This document shows, piece by piece, positions 20,354 through 30,541 of a stretch of 64,000 nucleotides of DNA. Below the pieces are notes generated by a model. It saw only the letters and a list, made by a program, of their open reading frames with translations. It ran no database searches and had not been told where the DNA came from. Every line of letters starts with the position of its first letter. Within the stretch, counting starts at the first letter, position 1. The position numbers were made by a program, and so were the translations under genes. The DNA is from Chloroflexota bacterium (lineage in GTDB: Bacteria > Chloroflexota > Anaerolineae > Anaerolineales > Villigracilaceae): NCBI GenBank assembly GCA_013112685.1, contig JABFGC010000002.1, forward strand, positions 124,001 to 188,000, read 5' to 3'.

Positions 20354-20436
20354 GAGCGGCAATACATCCCCGCTCGACGACATACTTGGGCAGTGACAAA
20401 TGAGGCCATCAGGGTTTGTGTATGATGGTCTCATTT
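20354..20436 (+). promoter_or_regulatory. Two-hairpin leader of rpsL
   Basis: A 6-base stem (20354-20359 with 20370-20375) is followed by a long 14-base stem (20398-20411 with 20423-20436, one G-U pair). The second is terminator-like but has only a short T-run. Position in the leader of the S12 operon suggests attenuation or binding of a ribosomal protein such as S7 or S12; this is inference. Confidence 0.55.
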
Positions 20437-20487
20437 CTTGCGAATATGAAATCAAAAAAACGAAAGACTTGAAATCGGAGGCTGATT

Positions 20488-20904
20488 GTGCCGACAATAA
20501 ATCAAATGGTCCGCAAGGGCCGCAAGAGTAAGCATGTAAAAAGCAAGGCTCCGGCTCTGCAGTTCACCTTGAACAGCTACAAGCAGCGCAGGTTCCGCCA
20601 GGACAAGGGCGCGCCGCAGAAACGCGGCGTTTGCACGGTGGTCCGCACCATGACCCCCAAGAAGCCGAATTCCGCGCTTCGCAAGATCGCCCGTGTGCGC
20701 TTGAGCAACGGCATCGAGGTGACGGCTTACATTCCGGGTGAAGGTCACCAGTTGCAGGAACACTCCGTCGTGCTCGTCCGCGGCGGCCGTGTGAAAGACC
20801 TGCCGGGCGTCCGCTACCACATTGTGCGCGGAACCCTCGACACCACCGGCGTTGCCAATCGCAAGCAGGGCCGCTCGAAGTACGGCGCGAAGCGTCCCAA
20901 GTAA
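20488..20904 (+). CDS. rpsL: 30S ribosomal protein S12
   Basis: A 138-residue S12, which sits at the decoding centre of the 30S subunit. The conserved [13 protein letters not shown] segment and [13 protein letters not shown] (with the Asp that is often beta-methylthiolated) are present. The start is GTG, chosen because CGGAGG stands 7 bases before it and no ATG fits the N-terminus [11 protein letters not shown]. It heads the str-type cluster rpsL-rpsG-fusA-tuf behind its own promoter and structured leader. Confidence 0.97.
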   Translation: MPTINQMVRKGRKSKHVKSKAPALQFTLNSYKQRRFRQDKGAPQKRGVCTVVRTMTPKKPNSALRKIARVRLSNGIEVTAYIPGEGHQLQEHSVVLVRGGRVKDLPGVRYHIVRGTLDTTGVANRKQGRSKYGAKRPK

Positions 20905-20924
20905 TTTTGATGGAGTGATAAAGC

Positions 20925-21392
20925 ATGCGTAGAGCAAAACCAGAAAAGCGGGATTTGCTTCCCGATATCCGTTTTAATAGCGTCAACGTCCAGACCATGA
21001 TCCAGCACGTGCTGAAGAACGGCAAGAAGAGCGTCGCGGCGAGCCTGGTGTACGATGCCATGGACTTGATCAAGGAGCGAACCGAAAAGAGTCCCATGGA
21101 GGTCTTCGACACTGCTCTCAAGAACGTTGGTCCGGTCATGGAAGTCCGTCCGCGCCGCGTGGGTGGCGCGACGTACCAGGTGCCGATGGAGGTTTCTTCG
21201 GACCGCCGCGTGACGCTGGCGATCCGCTGGATTCTCAGTTCAGCCCACGAACGCTCCGGCAAATCCTTTTCGGACAAACTCGCCTCGGAATTGATTGACG
21301 CTTCCAACGAGACCGGCGCTTCCATCCGCAAGCGCGATGAAACGCACAAGATGGCGGAAGCCAACCGCGCCTTCTCGCATTATCGCATTTAG
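20925..21392 (+). CDS. rpsG: 30S ribosomal protein S7
   Basis: A 155-residue S7, the primary assembly protein of the 30S head, which contacts the 3' major domain of 16S rRNA and the E site. The N-terminal MRRAKPEKRDLLPD, the central VGGATYQVPMEV and the C-terminal KMAEANRAFSHYRI match the family and the length is normal. It starts 20 bases after rpsL. In other bacteria S7 regulates the str operon, which makes the hairpins upstream of rpsL relevant. Confidence 0.97.
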   Translation: MRRAKPEKRDLLPDIRFNSVNVQTMIQHVLKNGKKSVAASLVYDAMDLIKERTEKSPMEVFDTALKNVGPVMEVRPRRVGGATYQVPMEVSSDRRVTLAIRWILSSAHERSGKSFSDKLASELIDASNETGASIRKRDETHKMAEANRAFSHYRI

Positions 21393-21434
21393 GTTTAATT
21401 TTAGATTTTATAAAGGAAACAGGTAGCAGGCAGA

Positions 21435-23507
21435 ATGGCACGTGTTCATCCGCTGGAGAAATACCGAAATATCGGCATTATTGCCCACATTGACGCCGGG
21501 AAAACCACCACCACCGAGCGTATCATGTTCTATACCGGTCTGACGCACCGCATCGGTTCGGTTGACGAAGGCACAACCGTCACCGACTGGATGGTCCAGG
21601 AACGGGAACGTGGTATTACCATCGTTTCGGCGGCGGTCTCCGCGGAGTGGAAGGGCTATCAGATCAACATCATTGACACCCCCGGTCATATTGACTTTAC
21701 CGCCGAGGTTCAGCGCTCCCTGCGCGTGTTGGACGGCGGCGTGGTGGTCTTCGATGCCGTTCAGGGCGTGGAGCCGCAGTCGGAAACCGTCTGGCGTCAG
21801 GCTGACCGATACGGCGTCCCCCGCATTTGTTTCGTTAATAAGATGGACCGCGTGGGCGCTTCCTACGAGCGCACCATCGAAACCATCATTGACCGCCTCG
21901 GCGCGAACCCCATTCCAATGCAGGTTCCCATCGGGTTCGAAGCCGGTTTCAAGGGCGTTGTTGACCTTCTTTCCATGAAAGCCATCGTGTGGGAGGACGA
22001 CCTGGGCAAGGAACCCAAGGTCGCCGAAATCCCCGCCGATTTGCAGGAACAAGCCGTCGCCGCCCGCGCCCGGATGGTGGAGAAGATCGCCGAGCTTGAC
22101 GATGAACTCACCATGAAGTTCCTCGAAGCGCAGGACATCGGCGTGGACGAATTGAAAGCCGCGCTTCGCAATGGCGTCATTTCCAATAAAGCCACCCCGG
22201 TTTTCTGTGGTTCTTCCTTAAAGAATAAAGGCGTTCAAGTGATGCTGGATGCGGTAGTGGATTACCTGCCCTCCCCGGCGGATATCCCCTCCATTTCCGC
22301 GTCCGAGCCTGGCAACCCTGAAAACACGTTCGAACTCCCGGCGCGGGACGATGCGCCTTTATCCGCCCTGGTGTTCAAGATCGTGACCGATCCCTACGTG
22401 GGTCGTCTGGCATACATCCGGGTGTACTCCGGTGTGCTGAGCCAGGGGCAAACCGTCCAGAACAGCACCAAGGGCAGGAAGGAACGCATCGGACGCCTCC
22501 TGCGCATGCACGCCGACCGCCGCGAAGATATTACCGAAATCCGCGCCGGCGACATAGGCGCTGTGCTCGGTTTCAAGGAAAGTTTCACCGGCGATACCCT
22601 CTGCGATTCGAAATCCCTCGTGCTCGAAAGCATCACCTTCCCCGAACCGGTGATTTCGATTGCCATCGAGCCGAAAAGCTCGAGCGACCAGGAAAAGATG
22701 GGCGAGGCGCTTCGCAAACTGGCTGAAGAAGACCCCACCTTCCGCGTCAACTCGGATGAAAACACGGGTCAGACCGTCATCCGCGGCATGGGCGAGCTTC
22801 ACCTCGATATTATCGTTGACCGACTCCTGCGCGAATTCAAGGTGCAGGCGAACGTCGGCACGCCGCGCGTTGCGTACCGCGAATCCATCACCAAGCCCGT
22901 CAAGGAAGTCAATTACAAATATGCCAAACAATCCGGCGGCAAGGGTCAATACGGACATGTGATATTCTCCCTCGAACCCGGTGAACGCGGCAGCGGCATT
23001 GTCTTCGAGAACAAGATCGTCGGCGGCGCGATTCCGAAGGAATACATCTCCGCTGTTGAGAAAGGTTTCCGCGAGGCGTGCGAAAGCGGCGTCCTTGCCG
23101 GTTATCCGGTCGTGGATTTGAAGATCACCCTCTTCGATGGTTCCTACCACGAAGTGGACTCGAGCGAAATGGCGTTCAAACTTGCGGCATCCATCGGTCT
23201 CAAGGAAGGCGTCCATAAAGGCAACCCCATCCTGCTCGAGCCGATGATGAAAGTGGAAGTTGTCGTCCCCGAAGAATACCTTGGCGACGTGATGGGTCAG
23301 CTCAACAGCCGGCGCGGTTTGATCCAGGGCATGGATGTCCGCCCGGGCAATGCCCAGTCCATCCGCGCGATGGTGCCTCTGGCGGAAATGTTCGGGTACG
23401 CCACCCAACTGCGTTCCGCCACCCAGGGACGCGGTGTATTCAGCATGGAATTTGACCACTATGCGCCGGTTGCGCAGTCGGTGGCGGAAGATATATTGAA
23501 AGCGTAA
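21435..23507 (+). CDS. fusA: Elongation factor G
   Basis: A 690-residue translocation GTPase of normal length. The G1 motif [13 protein letters not shown], switch region [11 protein letters not shown]3 DTPGHIDF and G4 NKMD are all seen in the first 150 residues. Domain II, domain III ([15 protein letters not shown]), domain IV and the C-terminal domain V ([17 protein letters not shown]) follow. It is the canonical EF-G rather than the shortened or ribosome-rescue paralogue. AGGAAACAGG precedes the ATG. Confidence 0.97.
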   Translation: MARVHPLEKYRNIGIIAHIDAGKTTTTERIMFYTGLTHRIGSVDEGTTVTDWMVQERERGITIVSAAVSAEWKGYQINIIDTPGHIDFTAEVQRSLRVLDGGVVVFDAVQGVEPQSETVWRQADRYGVPRICFVNKMDRVGASYERTIETIIDRLGANPIPMQVPIGFEAGFKGVVDLLSMKAIVWEDDLGKEPKVAEIPADLQEQAVAARARMVEKIAELDDELTMKFLEAQDIGVDELKAALRNGVISNKATPVFCGSSLKNKGVQVMLDAVVDYLPSPADIPSISASEPGNPENTFELPARDDAPLSALVFKIVTDPYVGRLAYIRVYSGVLSQGQTVQNSTKGRKERIGRLLRMHADRREDITEIRAGDIGAVLGFKESFTGDTLCDSKSLVLESITFPEPVISIAIEPKSSSDQEKMGEALRKLAEEDPTFRVNSDENTGQTVIRGMGELHLDIIVDRLLREFKVQANVGTPRVAYRESITKPVKEVNYKYAKQSGGKGQYGHVIFSLEPGERGSGIVFENKIVGGAIPKEYISAVEKGFREACESGVLAGYPVVDLKITLFDGSYHEVDSSEMAFKLAASIGLKEGVHKGNPILLEPMMKVEVVVPEEYLGDVMGQLNSRRGLIQGMDVRPGNAQSIRAMVPLAEMFGYATQLRSATQGRGVFSMEFDHYAPVAQSVAEDILKA

Positions 23508-23534
23508 CGGTTTTTATACTCAAGGAGTTTCATT

Positions 23535-24734
23535 ATGGCGAAGGAAAAGTTTGACCGAAGCAAACCGCATCTGAACGTGGGGACGATGGGGCACATCGAT
23601 CATGGGAAGACGACGCTGACGGCGGCGATCACGAAGGTGGCGGCGATGATGGGGCAGGCGGAATTCAAAGCCTACGACCAGATTGACAACGCGCCGGAAG
23701 AGAAGGCGCGCGGGATCACGATCAACATCGCGCACGTGGAATACCAGACTGCCAAGCGGCACTACGCGCACGTGGACATGCCGGGGCACCGCGACTACAT
23801 CAAGAACATGATCACGGGTGCGGCGCAGGTGGACGGGGCGATCCTGGTGGTGGCGGCGCCGGATGGGCCGATGCCGCAGACGCACGAACACGTGCTGCTG
23901 GCGCGCCAGGTGGAAGTGCCCTCGATCGTGGTGTTCCTGAACAAAGTGGACATGATGGACGACCCGGAGCTGCTGGAGTTGGTGGAGTTGGAGTTGCGCG
24001 AACTGCTGACCAAGCAGGGCTTTCCGGGCGACACGACCCCGATTGTGCGCGGGAGCGCCAAGCAGGCGCTGGACAGCGCCTCGACCGATCCGAACGCGCC
24101 GGAGTATGCGCCGATCCGCGAGTTGCTGCGGGTGATTGACGAATACATCCCGGAGCCGAAGCGCGACATCGAGAAGCCGTTCATGATGAGCGTGGAAGAC
24201 GTGTTTTCGATCAAGGGGCGCGGGACGGTGGTGACGGGGCGCATTGACCGTGGGGTGGTCAAGGTGGGCGAGCCGGTGGAGATCGTGGGCTTGCGCGAGA
24301 CGCGCAGTTCGGTGGTGACGGGCGTGGAGATGTTTCACAAGCAGTTGGACGAAGGCATGGCAGGCGACAACGTGGGGTTGTTGCTGCGCGGCATCGAACG
24401 CGAGGACGTGGAGCGCGGGCAGGTGCTGGCGAAGCCGAAGAGCATCACGCCGCACAAGAAGTTTCTGGCGGAGGTGTACGTGTTGAAGAAGGAAGAGGGT
24501 GGGCGGCACAAGGCGTTCTTCAGTGGGTACAGACCGCAGTTCTATATTCGCACGATGGACGTGACGGGCGACATCAAGCTGCCGGAGGGGGTGGAGATGG
24601 TGATGCCGGGCGACAACGTGAACATGACGGTGGAATTGATCGTGCCGGTGGCGTTGGAGCAGGGTTCGAAGTTCGCCATCCGCGAAGGCGGTCTGACCGT
24701 CGGCGCCGGCGTCGTCACCAAAATCCTCGAATAG
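23535..24734 (+). CDS. tuf: Elongation factor Tu
   Basis: A 399-residue EF-Tu that delivers aminoacyl-tRNA. G1 is [11 protein letters not shown]3 [12 protein letters not shown] and G4 NKVDM. CAAGGAG precedes the ATG. The codon usage is unlike its neighbours: up to about base 24660 Ala, Gly, Val and Thr are mostly GCG, GGG, GTG and ACG, whereas fusA and the ribosomal genes prefer codons ending in C. The last 65 or so bases return to the C-ending style, so the gene looks mosaic. The protein itself is intact. Confidence 0.97.
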   Translation: MAKEKFDRSKPHLNVGTMGHIDHGKTTLTAAITKVAAMMGQAEFKAYDQIDNAPEEKARGITINIAHVEYQTAKRHYAHVDMPGHRDYIKNMITGAAQVDGAILVVAAPDGPMPQTHEHVLLARQVEVPSIVVFLNKVDMMDDPELLELVELELRELLTKQGFPGDTTPIVRGSAKQALDSASTDPNAPEYAPIRELLRVIDEYIPEPKRDIEKPFMMSVEDVFSIKGRGTVVTGRIDRGVVKVGEPVEIVGLRETRSSVVTGVEMFHKQLDEGMAGDNVGLLLRGIEREDVERGQVLAKPKSITPHKKFLAEVYVLKKEEGGRHKAFFSGYRPQFYIRTMDVTGDIKLPEGVEMVMPGDNVNMTVELIVPVALEQGSKFAIREGGLTVGAGVVTKILE

Positions 24735-24744
24735 GCGGCATATT

Positions 24745-25053
24745 ATGGCTAAACAGAAAATCCGCATCCGCCTCAAGGCTTACGATCACCGCGTACTCGA
24801 TCAGTCCGCGAAACGCATTGTCGAAACCGCCGAGCGCACGGGCGCCCACGTGGTGGGTCCCGTACCCTTGCCAAGCAAGACGGAACGCTATACAATACGA
24901 CGCTCGACTTTCATTGACAAGGACTCTCACGAGCACTTCGAGATCCGCACGCACAACCGTCTGATTGACGTTTTGGACCCCGATTCCAAGACGATTGACA
25001 TGTTGATGCGTTTGAACCTGCCCGCAGGTGTTGATATCGAGATCAAGATTTAG
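24745..25053 (+). CDS. rpsJ: 30S ribosomal protein S10
   Basis: A 102-residue S10 of the 30S head; with NusB it also forms the antitermination complex. Recognised by [22 protein letters not shown], here beginning at residue 1, and the [17 protein letters not shown] loop. It starts 10 bases after tuf, so the str and S10 clusters are joined. It is followed by an unusual 240-base gap that contains repeats and a structured leader before rplC. Confidence 0.97.
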   Translation: MAKQKIRIRLKAYDHRVLDQSAKRIVETAERTGAHVVGPVPLPSKTERYTIRRSTFIDKDSHEHFEIRTHNRLIDVLDPDSKTIDMLMRLNLPAGVDIEIKI

Positions 25054-25057
25054 TATT

Positions 25058-25140
25058 TAGTTCGGTAGTTAGGTAGTTGGATAGTTAGGTAGTTAGGTAG
25101 TTGGATAGTTGAGCGGCTGAACTGCAAAACTATCAAACTG
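25058..25140 (+). repeat. Short degenerate repeat, family C (GTTAGGTAGTT)
   Basis: The words GGTAGTTAGG, GGTAGTTGG and GGATAGTT recur head to tail at 25064-25120, followed by inverted words (AACTGC, AACTATC, AACTGC) that allow folding. It lies inside the ribosomal cluster, directly after the rpsJ stop. Confidence 0.75.
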
Positions 25141-25152
25141 CATAAGGAAAGA

Positions 25153-25264
25153 GAGACAGCGCAAGAGCCGGTCTGTGTGTGGAACCAACACACACCGCTT
25201 CGCACCAGACCCGCTGACTGCGCTGCACGGAGATGATGCGGCTGATGCCCCAGCTGGCAGTCTC
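25153..25264 (+). promoter_or_regulatory. Nested three-stem leader ahead of rplC
   Basis: Three stems are nested: CAGCGCA 25157-25163 with TGCGCTG 25219-25225; GGTCTG 25170-25175 with CAGACC 25206-25211; and GTGTGTG, sharing base 25175, 25175-25181 with CACACAC 25189-25195. An outer GAGAC/GTCTC pair (25153-25157 with 25260-25264) partly competes. The structure sits 30 bases before rplC in place of the L4-responsive leader that other bacteria carry before rpsJ, so autoregulation by L3, L4 or another S10-operon protein is possible. Confidence 0.5.
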
Positions 25265-25294
25265 GTCAATCACTTCTAAAGGAGAAAATTGAGC

Positions 25295-25928
25295 ATGTTG
25301 AAAGGGCTGATTGGACGGAAGATCGGCATGACCCAGATCTTCGATGAGCAAGGCGTTGCCTATCCGGTGACGCTCATCGAGGCTGGGCCATGTTACGTTA
25401 CCCAGGTCCGCACTGCCGAAAAGGAGGGGTACTCCGCAGTGCAGTTGGGCTATGGCGAAGTGAACCCCAAGCGCCTCACCAGCGGTCAGTTGGGACACTT
25501 GAAGACCAATGAGATTCCCCCCCTGCGTTTCCTGCGCGAATTCCGCGCCAAGGACCACGGCTTGAACGTCGGCGACAAAGTGACCGTTGCGGACGCTTTT
25601 TCCGTTGGCGAGCGCGTGGATGTGGTCGGCATCAGCAAGGGGAAGGGCTTTGCCGGAGGCGTGAAGCGCTATCACTTCCACGGCATGAACGCCACGCACG
25701 GCACCTCCGACCGCAACCGCGCTCCCGGTTCGCGCGGTTCCGGCACCACGCCGGGGCGCGTGTACAAAGGCTCGCGCGGCGCCGGTCACATGGGCGTGGG
25801 CCCGCATAACCGTGCAGAACATCAAGGTGGTGATGGTGGATGCCGAGCGCAACCTGATCGCCATCAACGGCGCAGTTCCCGGCGGCAAGGGTAGTCTCGT
25901 GATGATCAAGGAGTCGCGCAAGCAATAG
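25295..25928 (+). CDS. rplC: 50S ribosomal protein L3 (frameshifted)
   Basis: About 210 residues once repaired. L3 binds near the 3' end of 23S rRNA and reaches the peptidyl transferase centre. [16 protein letters not shown] begins at the ATG 25295, 10 bases after AAAGGAG. The central [14 protein letters not shown] and the final [17 protein letters not shown] are normal. One extra G in GGGCCC at 25798-25803 breaks the frame between GHMG and ARITVQN; removing it restores a good L3. I take it as a sequence error. Confidence 0.95.
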
Positions 25929-25957
25929 GCGCGCAGGAAACGGGAGCCAGATTAACC

Positions 25958-26586
25958 ATGAAAGTAGATGTTCTTGATTTGAAGGGCAACAAGGCCCGCG
26001 AGGTGGAACTTCCCGCGGCGCTCTTTGAAGCCCCTGTAAACGTTGACTTGATGCACCAGGCTTACGTGCGCCAAATGGCGAACGCCCGCCTCGGTACCCA
26101 CGACACGAAAGTCCGTTCTGAAGTCGCGGGTGGAGGCCGAAAGCCGTGGAAACAGAAGGGGACTGGCCGCGCCCGCCGGGGTCCAGGCGTGCGGCGCAGT
26201 GGGTCGGCGGCGGCCGCATCCACACCCCGCATCCCCGCAGTTACGAACAGCGCATGCCCAAGAAGATGCGCCAGGCGGCGCTTCGTTCGGCGCTGTCGGT
26301 CAAGGCGGCGGAATCCTCCATTGTCGTTGTGGACGAACTCAACATCGAGGAACCCAAGACCCGTCTGATGGCGGATGCGTTGGGCAAACTGGTCGGCGGC
26401 TCCACCGCGCTGGTGCTGATGCCCGCCAAAGACCAAAACTACGAAACCGTGATGCGCTGCGCCAACAACATCGAGAGTGCCAAGGTCCTGCTTGCCAGTT
26501 ACCTGAACGTGCGCGACGTGATGAATTTTGAAAAAGTTATCCTGCCGGTCAAGACAATTGACGCGCTGGTGGCGCATTTTGGATAG
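25958..26586 (+). CDS. rplD: 50S ribosomal protein L4 (frameshifted)
   Basis: About 209 residues after repair. L4 lines the peptide exit tunnel and in many bacteria represses the S10 operon. [19 protein letters not shown] is the usual N-terminus. The tunnel loop [18 protein letters not shown] is intact up to the break and continues, in another frame, as [16 protein letters not shown]. One base is missing near 26178-26184 (probably a T in a GGTTCC context). The C-terminal [14 protein letters not shown] segment is normal. Confidence 0.95.
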
Positions 26587-26595
26587 GAGAGCGAC

Positions 26596-26901
26596 ATGAC
26601 GAACTTATATGATGTCCTCGTCCGCCCGCTGGTGACCGAAAAATCCAGCTTCCAGTCCGGCAAGTTGAGCCAGTATGTGTTTGTCGTCCGGGATGACGCG
26701 ACACGCACCGCCGTCAAGGATGCCATCGAAACCCTGTTCGACGTGACCGTGGCGCGCGTGAACATTCTCAACGCCCCTGGAAAGCGCGGACGCCGCGGCC
26801 GATCCCGCCGGATGGTGATTCGCCGCCCCGCTTACAAGAAGGCAATCGTTACCCTAGCCGAGGGAAGCAAACCCCTCGAGATCTTTGAAGGGGTGCAGTA
26901 A
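26596..26901 (+). CDS. rplW: 50S ribosomal protein L23
   Basis: A 101-residue L23, located at the exit of the peptide tunnel where SRP, trigger factor and the translocon dock. The segments [14 protein letters not shown] and [15 protein letters not shown] are characteristic. AGGAGAG precedes the ATG, and the stop codon overlaps the start of rplB by one base (TAATG), indicating coupling. Confidence 0.97.
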   Translation: MTNLYDVLVRPLVTEKSSFQSGKLSQYVFVVRDDATRTAVKDAIETLFDVTVARVNILNAPGKRGRRGRSRRMVIRRPAYKKAIVTLAEGSKPLEIFEGVQ

Positions 26902-27737
26902 TGGCAGTTAAAAAATACAAACCCGTAACCCCCGGCATGCGCGGCATGACCGGCTACACCTTTGAGGAAATCACAAAGAACACCCCCGAACGTTCCTTGC
27001 TGGTGATCAAGAAGAAAAGCGGTGGGCGCAACGCCCTTGGCCGCGTGACCGTCCGCCATCGCGGCGGCGGCGCGCGCCGTTACATCCGTGTGGTGGATTT
27101 CAAACGCGAGAAGCACGGCGTCCCTGCGAAGGTTGCGGCGATTGAATACGATCCCAACCGCACCGCGCGCCTCGCCCTGCTTCATTATGCGGACGGCGAA
27201 AAGCGCTACATCGTCTCGCCGCTGGACTTGAAAGTTGGCGACACGGTCATCTCCGGTCCCAACGCTGAAATCCGCTCCGGCAATTCCCTGCCGATCAGCA
27301 ACATCCCCGTCGGTACGCTGATCCACAACATCGAGATGAAGCCCGGCAGGGGCGGACAACTCGTTCGTTCGGCGGGAGGCGCGGCTCAACTCCTCGCCAA
27401 GGAAGGCGACTTTGCCCAGATCCGCATGCCTTCCGGCGAAGTGCGTCTCATCCATCAGGTGTGTTACGCCACCATCGGCCAGGTGGGCAACCTCGACCAT
27501 GGCAACATCAAACTCGGCAAAGCCGGACGCAAACGCCACCTGGGGATTCGTCCCACCGTGCGCGGCACTGCGATGAGTCCGCGCGACCATCCACACGGCG
27601 GCGGCGAGGGACGCCAGCCGGTCGGTCTGCCCGGTCCGAAGAGCCCGTGGGGCAAACCCACGCTGGGCAAGAAGACCCGCCTGAACAAGAAGACGGATCA
27701 GTACATTGTGCGCCGTCGCAGCAAGACGAGCCGCTAG
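26901..27737 (+). CDS. rplB: 50S ribosomal protein L2
   Basis: A 278-residue L2, needed for subunit association and for the peptidyl transferase centre. The N-terminal [18 protein letters not shown], the SH3-like and OB segments and the C-terminal [16 protein letters not shown] loop with its functionally important His are intact. Length is normal. It overlaps rplW by one base and is followed by rpsS after 18 bases. Confidence 0.97.
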   Translation: MAVKKYKPVTPGMRGMTGYTFEEITKNTPERSLLVIKKKSGGRNALGRVTVRHRGGGARRYIRVVDFKREKHGVPAKVAAIEYDPNRTARLALLHYADGEKRYIVSPLDLKVGDTVISGPNAEIRSGNSLPISNIPVGTLIHNIEMKPGRGGQLVRSAGGAAQLLAKEGDFAQIRMPSGEVRLIHQVCYATIGQVGNLDHGNIKLGKAGRKRHLGIRPTVRGTAMSPRDHPHGGGEGRQPVGLPGPKSPWGKPTLGKKTRLNKKTDQYIVRRRSKTSR

Positions 27738-27755
27738 CAGATGAGGTAAGTAACT

Positions 27756-28031
27756 ATGTCACGATCATTGAAAAAAGGTCCCTACATTGAGCCGAAACTG
27801 CTCAAGCGTATCGAGGCCATGAACCAGAAAAAAGAGAAGAAAGTGATCCGCACCTGGAGCCGCGCTTCTGTGATCTTCCCGCAGATGGTGGGACACACGA
27901 TCGCGGTTCACGACGGACGCCGCCACGTGCCGATCTACATTACCGAGAACATGGTCGGCCACCGTTTGGGCGAATTCGCCCCGACGCGCACGTTCCGCGG
28001 TCACCAGACCAGCGAGAAGGCTGCGGCGTAG
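27756..28031 (+). CDS. rpsS: 30S ribosomal protein S19
   Basis: A 91-residue S19 of the 30S head, which contacts S13 and the A-site t[19 protein letters not shown] and [18 protein letters not shown] are characteristic, as is the [12 protein letters not shown] end. Normal length; placed as expected between rplB and rplV. Confidence 0.97.
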   Translation: MSRSLKKGPYIEPKLLKRIEAMNQKKEKKVIRTWSRASVIFPQMVGHTIAVHDGRRHVPIYITENMVGHRLGEFAPTRTFRGHQTSEKAAA

Positions 28032-28042
28032 GAGATCGAGAG

Positions 28043-28384
28043 ATGAGCGATATTCACGCGAAGGTTCGTTTTCTCCCTCAATCCGCGCAGAAGGTGCGCG
28101 CCGTGATTGACCTGGTGCGCGGCAAACGCGCCGACGAAGCGCTGGAGATCCTGCGCTTCGTGAACAAGCGCGCCGCTTTGCCCGTGCGCAAGCTGGTTGC
28201 TTCCGCTGTGGCGAACGCCGAGGAGAATTTCGGCGTCAGCCGCGAAGACCTGTACGTTGCCAAGATCACCGCAGATGAAGCCCCGACCCGCAAGTGGAGG
28301 CGCTTCGGCGCTCGTGGTCGTTTCAAGCCGTTATTGCGCCGCAGTTCACACGTCACGGTTGTGCTGCGCGAGCGTGGAGCATAA
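28043..28384 (+). CDS. rplV: 50S ribosomal protein L22
   Basis: A 113-residue L22 that spans the 50S subunit and narrows the exit tunnel with its beta-hairpin. The N-terminal VRFLPQSAQKVRAVIDLVRG and the hairpin PTRKWRRFGARGRFKPLLRRSS are recognisable. A tiny CCCCG/CGGGG hairpin lies between its stop and the rpsC start, possibly marking a processing or pausing site. Confidence 0.96.
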   Translation: MSDIHAKVRFLPQSAQKVRAVIDLVRGKRADEALEILRFVNKRAALPVRKLVASAVANAEENFGVSREDLYVAKITADEAPTRKWRRFGARGRFKPLLRRSSHVTVVLRERGA

Positions 28385-28410
28385 CCCCGTTCGGGGTAAG
28401 GAGAAATTTT

Positions 28411-29161
28411 ATGGGTCGTAAAGTACATCCCATTGGTTTTCGTCTGGGAATCAACCAGCCCCGGGGTAGTCGTTGGTTTGCGGAGGGAAGCACGTATCGT
28501 CAGCAGCTGCACCAGGATTTTGCTATTCGCAACCTCTTGGTCGGAAGTTTTTCCAAGGGCGGCGCAGCCCGCCAATGAGAAAGTCCGCGTCCTCCGCAGG
28601 GAATTGCCCGATGCCGTGCGAGACGGCAAGGCGGGTGTCTCCCGCGTAGACGTGGAACGCACGCCCGGCAAGATTCGCATTGCGATTCACACCGCCAAAC
28701 CCGGCATCCTGATCGGGCGCAAGGGCGAAGGCGTGAAGAAGATCCGCGCCGCGCTCGAAACGCTGGTCGGCAAGAAGATCGAATTGGACATCAAGGAGAT
28801 TTCCTCCCCCGATACCGATGCGAAACTCGTCGCCGCGAACATCGCAGACCAGTTGGAACGCCGCATCGCCTACCGCCGCGCCATGAAGCGCGCCATCCAG
28901 CAAGCCATGAAGCAGGGCGCGGAAGGAATCAAGATTTTGGTCGGCGGACGCCTCGGCGGGGCGGAAATGTCCCGCGACGTGTGGCTGCGCGAGGGCCGCG
29001 TGCCGCTTCAGACCCTGCGCGCCAACCTGGACTTCGCCACCGACGAAGCCCTGACCACCTACGGTCAGATCGGCGTCAAGGTCTGGATTTATAAGGGAGA
29101 AACCACCCCTGAAGTGGAAGAAAAAGCCGAAGCGACGGAAGGCGTGTATGTTAGTGAATAG
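28411..29161 (+). CDS. rpsC: 30S ribosomal protein S3 (frameshifted)
   Basis: About 249 residues after repair. S3 lines the mRNA entry channel and has helicase activity. [14 protein letters not shown] starts the protein; the KH domain GXXG is in [15 protein letters not shown]; the C-terminal domain ends in [10 protein letters not shown]. The frame shifts by +1 somewhere in 28543-28577. An extra stretch of about 25 residues between IRNLL and GVSRVDVER compared with E. coli also lies here. The last codons are built from the downstream AATAGAG repeat (family D). Confidence 0.93.
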
Positions 29162-29226
29162 AGAATAGAAGAATAGAGAATAAAAGAACCTTTTACCATT
29201 CTCTGCTCTCTAAGATCTACTCTCTA
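29152..29226 (+). repeat. Short degenerate repeat, family D (GAATAGAGAATAG)
   Basis: GAATAGAGAATAGAAGAATA-type words run from the last codons of rpsC into the gap before rplP, followed by inverted words (CCATTCTCTGCTCTCT, CTACTCTCTATC) so that the whole can fold back. It ends just before the rplP ribosome-binding site GGAG. Confidence 0.7.
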
Positions 29227-29244
29227 TCACTTGGAGTAATAACT

Positions 29245-29664
29245 ATGTTGATGCCGAAACGTGTTAAATGGCGCAAGCAGATGCGCGGCCGCATGAGAGG
29301 CAAGGCTCTCCGCGGCGCAGAAGTCTCCTTTGGCGACTTCGGTTTGCAGGCGCTGGAACCGGGCTGGATCACAGCCCGACAAATCGAAGCGGCGCGCCGC
29401 TCGATCGTCCGTGAAATGAAACGCCGCGGCAAGGTTTGGATCCGCATTTTCCCCGCCAAACCTTTCACGCACAAGCCGCCCGAGACCCGCATGGGTTCCG
29501 GCAAGGGCAACGTGGAATATTACGTGGCGGTCGTCAAGCCGGGCCGCATCATGTTCGAAGTCGGCGGTCTGTCCGCGGATGTGGCGGTGGCTGCCCTGAA
29601 GAGCGCCCAGTATAAATTCTCCATCAAAACCAAGGTTGTGGGCCGCAGCGCAGGAGGAGAATAG
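29245..29664 (+). CDS. rplP: 50S ribosomal protein L16
   Basis: A 139-residue L16, which organises the A-site of the 50S subunit. [19 protein letters not shown], the [14 protein letters not shown] helix and the [17 protein letters not shown] loop are all present and the length is normal. GGAG stands 9 bases before the ATG; rpmC starts two bases after the stop. Confidence 0.97.
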   Translation: MLMPKRVKWRKQMRGRMRGKALRGAEVSFGDFGLQALEPGWITARQIEAARRSIVREMKRRGKVWIRIFPAKPFTHKPPETRMGSGKGNVEYYVAVVKPGRIMFEVGGLSADVAVAALKSAQYKFSIKTKVVGRSAGGE

Positions 29665-29666
29665 AA

Positions 29667-29888
29667 ATGAAAGCAGTAAAAGCCGAAGAAATTCGCAAAC
29701 TGGCGCCCGAGGAGATCCGCACGAAGATCGCGGATGCGCGCGACGAACTGATGCGCCTGCGCTTTCAACAGGTGACCGGTCAGTTGACGGATACCAGCCG
29801 CCTGAACCTGTTGCGCAAGGACATCGCCCGTATGGAGACCATTCTGCGCGAACTCGAACGCGCCGCTGTTGTGGAAGGTGCAAAATGA
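29667..29888 (+). CDS. rpmC: 50S ribosomal protein L29
   Basis: A 73-residue two-helix protein near the exit tunnel, where trigger factor binds. The segments [17 protein letters not shown] and [18 protein letters not shown] fit L29. Its stop overlaps the rpsQ start by four bases (ATGA), a typical translational coupling. Confidence 0.95.
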   Translation: MKAVKAEEIRKLAPEEIRTKIADARDELMRLRFQQVTGQLTDTSRLNLLRKDIARMETILRELERAAVVEGAK

Positions 29889-30157
29889 ACAATCGCCGCC
29901 GCATGACTGGCGTAGTGACCAGCAATAAAATGACCAAGACGGTCGTGGTGGAGATCACCCGCAAGTTCCGTCACCCCCTATACAAGAAGGTGGTGTATTC
30001 GAGCATGCGCGTGAAGGCTCACGACGAGATCGGCTGTCAGGTTGGGGACGAGGTCCGCATCGTGGAAACCCGCCCGCTGTCCCGCGAGAAGCGCTGGGCG
30101 GTCGAAACCGTCGTCAAGCGCGAGACCCGTACCGCCGATCAGGGCGTGGGAGAGTAA
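29885..30157 (+). CDS. rpsQ: 30S ribosomal protein S17
   Basis: A 90-residue OB-fold protein of the 30S body. [20 protein letters not shown] and [19 protein letters not shown] match S17. The start at 29885 overlaps the rpmC stop. rplN begins three bases after its stop. Confidence 0.96.
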   Translation: MNNRRRMTGVVTSNKMTKTVVVEITRKFRHPLYKKVVYSSMRVKAHDEIGCQVGDEVRIVETRPLSREKRWAVETVVKRETRTADQGVGE

Positions 30158-30160
30158 GCC

Positions 30161-30532
30161 ATGATCCAGCATGAATCACGCCTGAAAGTCGCCGATAACA
30201 CCGGCGCACGCGAACTGCTTGTGATCCACGTGTTGGGCGGGTCCAAGCGCAAATATGGCGCCATCGGCGACGTGGTGGTGGCAACCGTCAAAGCCGCCAC
30301 GCCGCAAGGCTCCGTGAAGAAGAGTGAAATTGTGAAAGCCGTCATTGTGCGCTGCACGAAGGAATGGCGCCGTGAAGACGGCTCGTACATCCGATTTGAC
30401 GATAACGCCGCGGTCATTCTCGACACGGACGGCGAAAACCCGCGGGGCACCCGCATCTTTGGACCGGTGGCGCGCGAACTGCGCGACATGGGTTACATGA
30501 AGATCGTGTCGCTTGCCCCGGAAGTGTTGTAG
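30161..30532 (+). CDS. rplN: 50S ribosomal protein L14
   Basis: A 123-residue L14, which forms intersubunit bridges with 16S r[23 protein letters not shown] is the usual N-terminus, and the [10 protein letters not shown] and [18 protein letters not shown] segments complete the family pattern. Normal length and position. Confidence 0.97.
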   Translation: MIQHESRLKVADNTGARELLVIHVLGGSKRKYGAIGDVVVATVKAATPQGSVKKSEIVKAVIVRCTKEWRREDGSYIRFDDNAAVILDTDGENPRGTRIFGPVARELRDMGYMKIVSLAPEVL

Positions 30533-30541
30533 GAGCTGGGA

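Noticed and set aside
20351..20425. A leader peptide in the rpsL leader (frame starting at ATG 20351)
   Set aside because: No run of regulatory codons and no ribosome-binding site that fits; it overlaps the hairpins but gives no sensible attenuation logic.
23520..24776. A 418-codon minus-strand frame opposite tuf
   Set aside because: His/Arg-rich shadow produced by the G-ending codons of tuf; no ribosome-binding site or family.
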